NCBI GenBank assembly: GCA_001931905.2
Contig: MSJI02000097.1
Span: 1-15,425, forward strand
Direction: 5' to 3'
Origin: Cladosporium sp. IMV 00045
Taxonomy: Eukaryota > Ascomycota > Dothideomycetes > Cladosporiales > Cladosporiaceae
DNA: 15,425 nucleotides
Positions 7,584-15,425 of the stretch are shown here, one piece after another. Every line of letters begins with the position of its first letter. Position 1 is the stretch's first letter. A model generated the notes under the pieces. It was not told the origin of the DNA. It ran no database searches and saw only the letters and a list, made by a program, of their open reading frames with translations. Both the position numbers and the translations under genes were made by a program.

Positions 7584-9496
7584 TCAAGCACGACATAGCT
7601 GCACGGGGTTCTGACCAACTCCATTCTCAATGCCGAAGTCGCCCACGGGGTTCCACATCTCACTTCCGATGCCATTCTTGTACCAGAAGACACCGTAAGG
7701 GTCCCACCGCCTCTTCAGCTCTAGCAGACGCTCGTAATTGTCGCCGTAGAAAGTCTTCTGCCAGTCAGGCTCGGTCGGATCAGCTTCGTTGACATAAGCG
7801 CCGGTGTCGGGAGCAAGATCACGGAGTGCTTGGGTTGCTTTAGTGCGTAGATCAGTCGTGATAGCCTCCTTCTGGGTGCTATTAAGCGGCTCCCAACTCC
7901 TCGGTAAAGCTATGAAGACAGTCAGCACTCGCTCTGATGTGTTACGCTGTGTTGAACTTACCGATTTGCATGCATGCCTTCCTCCATGCCGGAAAGACTG
8001 CGTTAGAGCCACCGGCAACTCCGCCCTTCGGATTCCATGTACCTGGACCTGCGATTACGTGACCTAGGGTCGGCCATTCGCCATCGCTTGATTTTTTCAA
8101 GGCGTCATTCAACTCAGGTAGAGGTTTAGACAAAGCTTTCTCGTCCAAAAGCCTGCTTCCGAGACGGATTGGAAGTCCCACTGAATCCGGAGGGTTCTCG
8201 ATGGCAAACCCATCAGCAAAACTCGGACGCTCTCGACCATAGCCAGCAGTCGAAATCGGATCACCCCATTGCGCAGTCCTCATGTGCTCTTCCATCGGCG
8301 CCAGGAGGTCTTGCACTTGCGAAAGTTTGAGGTTGGGTGCAAGCCAAGTACCCACCAGCTTAGCTTGCATGGAGGCGTTCTTCTCCGTGGCATCAAAAGG
8401 CAAGACTGTGAAGTAACCCATGAGGCCTGACTTCGCAAGTCTTGGTATTTCGGAGTGGAAGTATGCAGCCATCGACCAGAAAGCATCTGACTTGGCGGTT
8501 GTGTTGTAGGCAAAGTCGAACTCAGTATAGGGGAGAGTCTCGTAAGCCTTGACGGTCACGGAAATGATGACGGCGAAGTTGCTTGCGCCACCCTGTATTG
8601 CTGTCAGCGCTTGCATCAACAACATATCTGTCAGACTTACACCTCGTAGAGCCCAGAAGAGGTCTGAGTTCGTATTCTCATTAGCAGTACGGAGGTTGCC
8701 ATCGGCCGTGACAACTTCCATCTCCAACACCTGATCAGCTCCCATCCCGTAGTGCGCGCTGACTGGGCCATGGCCTCCATTTGCGATCCATCCACCAATT
8801 CCCACGTGAGGGTCGGCTCCTCCAACGACGGTGATATTGTGTTCCGCTGCGAACTTCAGAATGTCAACCATTCGTTCACCGGCAGATATCTTGAGCGATG
8901 CAACCCCGCCCAGAGCCAAAGCTCGAGGATCTCCTCGCGTTAACTTTAGACCCCGAATGTTGTGAGTTTGTATCGAAAGTGAGTCTGAGCCAGATGATCT
9001 GACTTGGTTAGCGAAGAAAGAAACGGTCATGAAGTAAGTCATACCTTCCAGGAACGTCATGTCCCGTGCCTTTGACGATGAGGCGGACTCCTGTCTCTCG
9101 GGCAAACGATACTGCTTTCTGGACGCCCCCAGCGTCCGTGGCTGGGATGGCATAGCGAGGATAGCTGTCAACCGTGCAGGGATATGTGCTATTTGGTAGA
9201 CACCCGACGTCATTATAGTCAACCGATACTAGATTGAGCGCATGAAATGACGTGTTTGGCCACTGGCTTTGCACAAGCTCGCAAGACGCATTGTCGTACT
9301 GCGGCAGCGAAGGATGGCAGACGGCTCCTGGAGGTGTTGGGGCGACAAGCTTCCCAGAGATAGAGCTGTTCCATGATTGCCAGGCATTAGCGGTCGGCCA
9401 GTCGGGCGAGCCAAATACTGGCTTGCATTCTGAGACAGGGCGATGAGGCGCAGCGGAGGTCGTGAAAGGGAACAACAAAAGAAGCTGTTTCAACAT
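7584..9496 (-). CDS. Secreted BBE-like FAD-linked oxidoreductase
   Basis: Complete four-exon gene: exons 9496-9045, 8998-8641, 8592-7962 and 7909-7584; introns 8999-9044, 8593-8640 and 7910-7961 (46, 48 and 52 nt). The product is 588 residues, the usual size. Residues 1-16 are a signal peptide (MLKQLLLLFPFTTSAAP), so the enzyme enters the secretory route, and several N-x-S/T sites follow. FAD_binding_4 (PCMH fold) signatures are DAGGVQKAVSFARETGVRLI, then VKGTGHDVPGRSSG with His146 as the likely 8-alpha flavin-linked residue, then GGADPHVGIGGWIANGGHGP (about 210-229), YGMGADQVLEMEVVTADG and FWALRGGGASNF. The BBE C-terminal domain ends with RRWDPYGVFWYKNGIGSEMW. Where bicovalent BBE enzymes carry the flavin-binding Cys, this protein has His in GGHGP, so a single covalent bond is expected. 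Family members oxidise alcohols, sugars or alkaloid-type intermediates; the substrate here is unknown. It lies upstream of, and on the same strand as, the methyltransferase-VOC gene. Confidence 0.95.
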
Positions 9497-9570
9497 TGTG
9501 CTGGGCGATGATAGTGTATGTGGAAGCAGAAAGTACTCATGAGGGCGAACTGTGTCGTTCTTTATAGAGG

Positions 9571-9755
9571 ACATGCTCCATCCTTGCAGACTCGTTTTCG
9601 CACATGCTGGGCTGGATCCGAATCAAAGCTGTGTCCCCATCTTTCCTGGTCTGGTAAGAGGTAACATTGCTCAATCCTTGCAAACTCTTGTTCGCACATG
9701 TCGGGTTGCGTTCAAAATCAAAGGTGCGTCCTCGCCTTTCCCAAAGTGGTGACAT
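9571..9755. repeat. Imperfect tandem duplication, unit about 93 bp, two copies
   Basis: Copy 1 (9571-9663) and copy 2 (9664-9755) begin ACATGCTCCATCCTTGCA and ACATTGCTCAATCCTTGCA, share TTCGCACATG and AATCAAAG at matching offsets, and keep a CCTTTCC-like block near the end. I judge identity by eye to be roughly three quarters. The word ACATTCCT at about 9752 looks like the start of a truncated third unit. The array lies 75-260 bp upstream of the BBE-like start codon, in its likely promoter. Confidence 0.75.
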
Positions 9756-10150
9756 TCCTATGATCGACATTCTGTTTAGTGGGGCTCAGCCTAAAGGTCG
9801 CTTTCGCACGGCAGGCGGAAGTGGCGCAGTCCATCATCCTTCTGTGCAATCAGGTGTTTAGGCAACCTTGTAGATGAACTTCCCAGCGCTTCATTCGTTG
9901 TTGGTCGCTTTTGTATTCGTTTAGTGCCGAGCGTTGCTGCGGTCGAAGCTGCGGGACGTCGTTGCGAAGGCAAGAGGCGGTGCCGGTTGAAAGTCGCGTC
10001 ATTGTAGATCAACTCGTCAAAGTACAGGTGATTCTGAGCAGGTATAGCAATGATGGATCATTCGGATCACGCGGACCATGAAATGCTCGTGTATGATGTC
10101 GTGGGTTCCTGGTCAGCCCTCGTGAACATCTATCAGCGGCGAAGATCCAT

Positions 10151-10173
10151 TTAACCCCAACCCTAACCCTAAT
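10151..10173. repeat. Telomere-type interstitial repeat (CCCTAA)n
   Basis: The sequence is TTAACCCCAACCCTAACCCT followed by AAT: about three units of the fungal telomere repeat CCCTAA, the first slightly altered. It may be a scar of past chromosome-end joining or telomerase repair, or a telo-box promoter element (AACCCTAA) bound by Tbf1/TRF-like proteins. It lies 286 bp upstream of the Nudix ATG at 10459. Confidence 0.8.
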
Positions 10174-10458
10174 CAATTTGTATGTCTGATCGAATACTCT
10201 TAAAAATGAGCCGTCACAGCTTTTGCAAGAGGGCATAGTCTTCCATGATATTAACCTTGCATGCAGCTTTATTCCCATCGTGGTTCTGGATGTCGGTACC
10301 CAGATTGTTGATGATCGATACAGAGAAGGTGTTTTGAAATGTTGACTGTCCTCCTCATGCCTCGGCTTGCGATGTCCCCCGCTCCACCGACCCACCACTA
10401 TCACACTCGGGTATCCCTAGACGGCTATCCATTCCCAGGGACTGGTCGTACAACAAGA

Positions 10459-11731
10459 ATGAGGTCCCCGACGTGCTTACTGGTACACGCTTGTCATCAG
10501 CAGGGAATATTGCTTCGAGCGTCTGCAGGAATCCGGTGCTCCAGCCAGACGTCCAAACACAGGGATTCGCAAGACCAGGTTGACATCAACAAGCAAACCA
10601 TCTCTAACGGATTTTCTCCAATGGCATCAGATAAATCCAAGGGCAAGCAGCCAGCGGTTCCGAGACCAAGCGCATCGGTGCTGCTGGTTTCGCCTCAAAA
10701 CCAGATCTTGCTTCTACAAAGGGTGAAGCAGTCCTCCTCTTTTGCGTCGGCCCATGTCTTCCCTGGTGGCAACGTCAGCGAGTTCCACGATGGAAAGATG
10801 CCAGGACCTGACTCAGAAGATAGACACATGGACTCTGAGATTTACCGATTGGCTGCTATCAGGGAGACTTTCGAAGAGTCTGGAATCCTTCTCGCACGAA
10901 ATGCTGGCTTTGGACGCTTGATTGAAGTGCCCGAGGCGGAAAGAGAGGAAGGCCGAAGAGAGATCCACTCAAATGAGACGTCTTTTCAGCAGTGGCTTGC
11001 TAAGAAAGGTGGAAGGGCAGATACTGGTAAGTTCAAAGACCGGATATCTGAGAGAGGCTGCTGACAACGCTCTAGATGGATTAATACCATTCACCCGATG
11101 GGTCACACCTACGAATGTGCCCAAAAGATTTACAACGCAGATGTACATATACTTTCTACCAACGTTATCTGGGACACCCTTGTCACAGCATGAAAGTCCA
11201 TCTGCTGCAGAAGACTTTGAGCCGGAGGTGTCAATACCAACCCCAACCACGGACGGCGGTCTGGAACACACCACTGCTCGCTTTTTGCCTGCGTCTGCAT
11301 GGCTACGACTAGCACAAGAAGGACGCATTATCTTGTTCCCGCCGCAGTTCTTCCTGCTGCACCAAGCTGCTCAGCATCTAGATAACCTGAGCTCGCCTAC
11401 CGCATACGGTAGTATCACGCGCGAAACTGTCCCTCGCGAGGAATTGGAAGCCAGAAGGAAGAGTTTGGTGGATTTCATCAAGTCTGGAGACCCGCCCTGG
11501 ACGGATAAGTGCATCAGTCCTACGGTACAGCCTCCACGGGGCGGAAAGCATAGGGAAGACGGTCGTGTCGTGCTAGGCCTGGAGAGACCTGGTCCGGAGC
11601 TCGAGGCTGCTAATGCTGGCAGACGAGGCCACTCAGAAGACTGTGTATTGGTTGACTTCAAGAAAGAAGGACCAAGAAGAGTTGCGGTCATTAGCAGGGA
11701 AGTGGCTATGAAACCAGAATCGAAGATATAG
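10459..11731 (+). CDS. Nudix hydrolase of the NUDT7/NUDT19 type
   Basis: Probable CoA or acyl-CoA diphosphatase acting in organelles. Exons are 10459-11026 and 11076-11731; the intron is 49 nt (GTAAGT...TCTAG). From ATG 10459 the product is 407 residues; a second in-frame ATG at 10621 (Met55) would give 353. The Nudix fold starts at RPSASVLLVSPQNQILLLQR. The Nudix box is split by an insertion, as in NUDT19-like proteins: FPGGNVSEFHDG, then RLAAIRETFEESGILL with the catalytic RExxEExG near residues 135-142. IPFTRWVTPTNVPKRFTTQM is the family block after the intron. The first 54 residues are basic with few acidic residues (MRSPTCLLVHACHQQGILLR), which could be a mitochondrial presequence. The protein ends in Ser-Lys-Ile, close to the peroxisomal PTS1 signal. 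Two starts could thus direct the enzyme to two organelles (inference). Confidence 0.92.
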
Positions 11732-12383
11732 CGTCATAATAGACACAAACAATATAACCATAGCAATGATTGACCCTCACAGATGGAGGAGACAAGAAGA
11801 GGAATGTAGGTACGCAAGGAGTCACACTCGCCACTGGATTCACCTGTAGGCGGCTCGGGTATGAACTATGAAGGTCCTTTTAGTCTTGCAAGCATGTATA
11901 TCAATCGTACCGAAGCACGAATGACCGACGCTCCAGCCCACAGAAATGCCAGGACACAAGACGTGACACTGACACCCCACTCCCGTTTCGGGACCTCGTG
12001 TATATCCCGGAGGATGAGTAGCTGGATTGTCTGCTTGCGGAACTCGCTCGTGAAGTTCAGAGAAATGAGAGTATTGTGAGAGATTTGATATCGAGTACAT
12101 GAGCAATCGTGCTGCAATAGTCGCCGTATACAGTAGAAGGTGGAAAAGGGAGAGTACACATTCCTAGTGATTGCTCTGCAGGGTTCTCTACCTCTGCTGT
12201 GAATGGAGATGGGGAGGAAAGAACTGAAGCGTCGCAGCAGAGTTTTGACTCAGTGCCAAGACAGCAGCTCTCGTGTTCAGGCGGCGGGCATCATTCGCGA
12301 GCTTGCTAGACCAGGATCGAGGCCAGACTGCCCGCTCCCAATCCAGCAATACACAACATCACTTAACCCAAACAGTCACAGCC
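11732..12383. other. 0.65 kb spacer between Nudix and Y14 genes
   Basis: Holds the Nudix 3' UTR and the Y14 promoter. On the minus strand, 11866-12060 reads as an open frame with a hydrophobic stretch flanked by charges (EVPKREWGVSVTSCVLAFLW and on), but it has no upstream ATG and no recognised homologue. Too weak to call a gene. Confidence 0.4.
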
Positions 12384-12959
12384 ATGGCCGACACAGAAAT
12401 GGAAGTCGACGCTCCGCAGTCGCCTGTCGACCGCAGGTCCAATCTCGACAACGACACCCGCACCGCCGAGAACGCAGCCGCCGTTCGCAGTATCGAGGGT
12501 TGGATCATCATTGCTACGAACGTTCACGAGGAGGCCAGCGAGGAGGATATCCAGGACATGTTCGGCGAGTTTGGCGAGATAAAGAATCTCCACATGAACC
12601 TCGACCGCAGAACCGGTTACGTCAAGGTACGTGATTTGCTATCCTGTGCTCTTATGATGTGTCTTCGCGTTAGAAGTTTGTTCATTGGTCACCAGTTGTT
12701 CTTGCTTGCTGATGATAAATGTCTACAGGGCTACGCGCTCATCGAATACCCTACTCTCGACGAAGCGAAGGAAGCGATTGCGGGCGCGAACGGCCAGCAG
12801 TTGCTTGAGCAGACGATCGGAGTGGACTTCGCGTTTGTGCGCCCGCCTCCAAGCAAGAACTCCGGCGGTGCCAGCAGAGGTGGAAGAAAGTCGGACAGAC
12901 GTCGCAGTCGTAGCCCGGGCGTAAGGCAGGTGAAGGACGACGAGGATGAAATTGATTGA
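12384..12959 (+). CDS. RNA-binding protein 8A / Y14, exon junction complex core
   Basis: Nuclear-cytoplasmic shuttling protein that pairs with Mago nashi in the exon junction complex deposited on spliced mRNA. Exons are 12384-12626 and 12729-12959; the intron is 102 nt (GTACGT...CTACAG). The product is 157 residues. ATG 12384 has a good context (GCCATGG). A short acidic N-terminal part is followed by EGWIIIATNVHEEASEEDIQ (RNP2 region), then MFGEFGEIKNLHMNLDRRTG, then YVKGYALIEYPTLDEAKEAI (RNP1 region), VDFAFVRPPP, and an Arg/Ser-rich tail (RRSRSPG) ending in acidic residues. This closely matches animal and fungal Y14. The splice site interrupts the conserved TGY(L/V)K-GY motif and restores it exactly. 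The intron is a multiple of three with no in-frame stop, so retention would insert 34 residues into the RRM. Confidence 0.97.
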   Translation: MADTEMEVDAPQSPVDRRSNLDNDTRTAENAAAVRSIEGWIIIATNVHEEASEEDIQDMFGEFGEIKNLHMNLDRRTGYVKVRDLLSCALMMCLRVRSLFIGHQLFLLADDKCLQGYALIEYPTLDEAKEAIAGANGQQLLEQTIGVDFAFVRPPPSKNSGGASRGGRKSDRRRSRSPGVRQVKDDEDEID

Positions 12960-13084
12960 ACGAAGCGAGTGTCGCTGTGAATCACAGCATGCCAACACTA
13001 CGAAGGCGCGACCAACAAGCAGAGAAGTGCTACCAAGCATGGCCCGGGGGCAGATTATTCTGCCGCCTGAACGAAGAGCACAGG

Positions 13085-13103
13085 TGCCGACAAGACGTCG
13101 GCA
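13085..13103. other. Perfect 7-bp hairpin, 5-nt loop
   Basis: TGCCGAC-AAGAC-GTCGGCA forms a perfect stem-loop about 125 nt after the Y14 stop codon, probably in or near the 3' UTR. Without a following T-run it is not a classic terminator, and it could be chance. Confidence 0.35.
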
Positions 13104-14666
13104 GAAATAGCAATGATATCACGAGTGAGTGACGAACCTGAGCTTTGGACATCGTTCGTGCGGCTTTACTGACTGTGAAACTAGACACCAGACCCTTGAT
13201 GACAGTTATGTTCCTATTGTCACGAGCGAATGATTGAATTACAGAACTGACACACGTCATACGTATGCGATAAGTGAGCATCCGCAGCATACACTGCGTC
13301 GAGACAGCTGTCGCGCTCGCGGCCTGAAGCACAGTCTCAAATGTGCCCTCGAGTAGAGTCTAGTGACGAATCACAATGAAGAAATCGTGTCTTACTCTGC
13401 CGAAGCACCTTTGATCCTATCATGTTACAATCGGATACCTGACTTCATCCAGAATCACCGCACTTCAAGAGCAAGACATGGGAGCGGCAGGAGTCCTTGA
13501 TGGATGATTTGCATTATATCAACCCAGCGGATCGGATTACACGATTGAAGTGCTTGTGTTGGCTGTACGAAATGTTTACTAATCACGGAAGGACCTTTCG
13601 ACGTTCAACAATTCCAAGTGCAGATCCGGCAGAGTGTCAACTACACCTGCTGCAAATTCAATTGATCTGAGGCGATCTGACATGTTGATCGCTTTCTTGG
13701 GCCCATAGTCTATCAGGACGACGTCAAAAATGCCCTGCTCTTGTCAGAGTCTGACGCTCTTAAGGCCGCAAACTTACCAATTGTCAGCATATTTGAATCA
13801 TATTGCCTGAGAGCATTGGCAGTGATTTAGGGCAGGGTTCGAAGCACCGAACAAATGAAACGTAGTGTTTTATCGATCGATCCGAAAGAAGGGGCGACGC
13901 CTTCATGAAATATTTCAGCATATGAAGCGTCAACACGCAACGTACTGGGCGAATTCGAATTTGCAACGATAAACGGCAAATTTGATGCTTTGGGTTAAGG
14001 CCAGACGCCCAATCTGGCAAGATTGCAGCGCTGTCCCTATAACAGAGCTCTACTATCACATAACAAACAAGCGACACGGGCCAGAATTTAGACATCTTCA
14101 GATAGGGATCGACGCGCTCATATGAACCCGTGAGACATGGCTGAGCGTTCGCAAACGCGGAGATTCCATGCCAATCATACGAAGGTGATGGCTCGATATC
14201 ATGCATGGGAATTGTTCGCCAACGAATCCTAGCTGTAGGAGAGCATATTCGATACGCACTTCGATACTAAAGCTATGGCAAGCGCATATACCAGCATCAG
14301 GCGACAATGCACTCCGCACAGTATCACACTTCCGAGCATCTGGGGCCGTACATCGAGGACTGTAAGCAAGGTGCCAAATCAACGTTGGCGATATTCTCAA
14401 AAGAAATCCCTAGTCAGAGCGGTACTTGTGCTACTACTAATAGACTAAGACTAGACGATTGCAGATAATGATTGCCGGCATGCAATCTAAATGTGGGACA
14501 TTCTTCACATTGCGTACCTCGAAGAGAAACAAGGTTTCTGGCCCGCAGCGAAGAACGTTCATGGCAAATAAACACACGAGCACCCCAAAACGGCATTCGT
14601 TCACCAACGGCGCAGAGTCGACCGTGCTGAAGTCCAGAGCTGTGATACGCAAGCGTTCATTTCAAC

Positions 14667-14702
14667 TATAAGCAGACTCTGTCCTGCTCTCTCTTCTTCT
14701 CT
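14667..14702 (+). promoter_or_regulatory. Core promoter of laccase gene: TATA-like box and CT-rich tract
   Basis: TATAAG at 14667-14672 is followed by a pyrimidine tract (about 14677-14702, TCCTGCTCTCTCTTCTTCTC), the usual pairing for filamentous-fungal core promoters with transcription starting just downstream. The laccase ATG is 114 nt further on. Confidence 0.5.
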
Positions 14703-14815
14703 GGCATCTACTTGCAGCGTAGACGGCGACGACATCTTTGGCCACGGCCACACACTCATTTTTTGCATTATTTGTTTCTTATCACACTCTTTTAAAACAC
14801 TAATATCATACCATA

Positions 14816-15425
14816 ATGTCAGTTTACGCCAGAGCTGCTACTGCAGCACTTGCCACCAGGCAGGCTCTCGACCTTCCATCTAAAATCTTCGACACTACCC
14901 GCATTGAAGAAAGTAAGTACAGGTCATCGAGCTCGAGAAGCTCGTGCTGACGATTATAGTCATGGCTACTAGTGGAGCATCCGTGCTTGGCACAGTCCTC
15001 GCTCGTTTCCTGCCCGACTCTCTTACCAACAACCCGATGCCACACGGCAAGCCATGGGGAGAACGAAACTCAAGAAACACCAACTACTACGAAGACACAC
15101 CAAACACGGGCGTTACCAGGTACTACGACTGGACCATCTCGAAGACACGCTGTGCCCCTGATGGTGTTGAGGTGGACTGCCTCCTAGCGAACGATCAATT
15201 TCCGGGACCAACTATTGAGGCAAACTGGGGTGATTGGATCGAGGTTAAGGTTCACAACAACCTCACGGACGAGGGAACGAGCATTCATTGGCATGGTATC
15301 TTGCAGAAAGAGGCACAGTGGATGGACGGAGTTCCTGGCTACACCCAGTGCCCGATTGCGCCTGACGCCGACTTTACCTACCGATTCCGCGCCGACTTGT
15401 ACGGCACGAGCTGGTGGCACGCTCA
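14816..15425 (+). CDS. Laccase / multicopper oxidase, N-terminal part, cut by window edge
   Basis: Copper oxidase that couples oxidation of phenols or similar substrates to reduction of oxygen to water. Exons are 14816-14912 and 14960-15425 (continuing); the intron is 47 nt (GTAAGT, GCTGAC branch, TATAG). 187 residues are visible. The first cupredoxin domain is clear: [10 protein letters not shown], then [20 protein letters not shown], then [20 protein letters not shown] with the copper ligands HWH at 142-144, then [20 protein letters not shown] and TSWWHA at the edge, where the next copper His is expected. The N-terminal segment ([17 protein letters not shown]) resembles ascomycete laccases, some of which make melanin or conidial pigment. 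No classical signal peptide follows ATG 14816; a weakly hydrophobic stretch lies near residues 39-51, and Met34 could be an alternative start. Wholeness cannot be judged here. Confidence 0.92.

Larger units (their letters stand above)
9497..10458. promoter_or_regulatory. Divergent intergenic region between BBE-like and Nudix genes
   Basis: 962 bp between divergent starts. It contains a ~93 bp imperfect tandem duplication (9571-9755) on the BBE side and a telomere-type repeat (10151-10173) on the Nudix side. Open frames on either strand (for example 9791-10012 - and 10009-10404 -) show no recognised motif. No gene supported. Confidence 0.5.
12960..14815. other. 1.86 kb stretch without a supported gene
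   Basis: Contains the Y14 3' UTR and the laccase promoter. The longest open frames (13030-13332 -, 13784-14206 -, 14098-14400 -) show no motif, signal peptide or plausible splice partners. A short perfect hairpin lies at 13085-13103. TATA-like and CT-rich elements lie at the right end. No tRNA or clear transposon remains were seen. Confidence 0.45.

Noticed and set aside
7256..7792. Plus-strand ORF of 178 codons
   Set aside because: It runs antisense through the last BBE-like exon and the spacer, with Arg/Ser-rich low-complexity sequence; a shadow of the real gene.
10009..10404. Minus-strand ORF of 131 codons over the telomere-type repeat
   Set aside because: It reads through the telomere-type repeat and the Nudix upstream region; composition and lack of motif point to chance.
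11866..12159. Minus-strand open frame with a membrane-like segment (VSVTSCVLAFLWAG)
   Set aside because: It lacks an ATG before the segment and a convincing upstream exon; I could not link it to any family.
13784..14400. Two overlapping minus-strand ORFs in the gene-poor stretch
   Set aside because: No motif, no splice partners and no coding-like conservation pattern that I can recognise.
1..15425. CRISPR array, prophage or bacterial operon signals
   Set aside because: No regularly spaced repeats were seen, and spliceosomal introns in nearly every gene show this is eukaryotic nuclear DNA.

Overview
The window looks like nuclear DNA of a filamentous ascomycete (Pezizomycotina; a dothideomycete is my best guess from protein character, not proven). 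Genes are interrupted by very short GT-AG introns (46-62 nt, one of 102 nt), with CTGAC/CTAAC-type branch sites in several of them. The products are typical fungal families: DPP III, DUF3431, a BBE-like flavoprotein, a peroxisomal-type Nudix hydrolase, Y14 and a laccase. A dispersed 5S rRNA-like unit is also present. All gene models below were spliced by eye.

Layout, left to right. 1-632 (-): the N-terminal part of a dipeptidyl peptidase III gene that runs off the left edge. 633-1892: 1.26 kb with no gene I can support, apart from an orphan 121-codon ORF. 1893-3017 (-): a complete three-exon DUF3431 membrane protein. 3677-4857 (+): a cysteine-rich, Ser/Thr-rich single-pass membrane protein, divergent from the DUF3431 gene, with an uncertain 5' end. 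5681-5799 (+): a 5S rRNA-like unit whose first strand looks decayed. 5942-7194 (-): an O-methyltransferase region followed in the same ORF by a glyoxalase/VOC domain; the methyltransferase is disrupted near 6682-6706. 7584-9496 (-): a complete four-exon secreted BBE-like FAD oxidoreductase. 9497-10458: a divergent intergenic region holding a ~93 bp tandem duplication and a telomere-type repeat. 10459-11731 (+): a Nudix hydrolase. 12384-12959 (+): the exon-junction-complex protein Y14/RBM8A. 12960-14815: 1.86 kb without a supported gene. 14816-15425 (+): the 5' end of a laccase/multicopper oxidase cut by the right edge.

The left and middle part (about 1.9-9.6 kb) has accessory character: DUF3431, a receptor-like surface protein, a methyltransferase-VOC fusion and a secreted flavin oxidase. 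The methyltransferase/VOC and BBE genes lie on the same strand, 389 bp apart, as in small tailoring clusters of secondary metabolism, but no backbone enzyme (PKS, NRPS, terpene synthase) is visible. The 10.4-13 kb part is conserved housekeeping content. The telomere-type repeat and the tandem duplication lie at the join between the two. The most unusual items are the OMT-VOC fusion with its broken splice region and the degenerate 5S unit.
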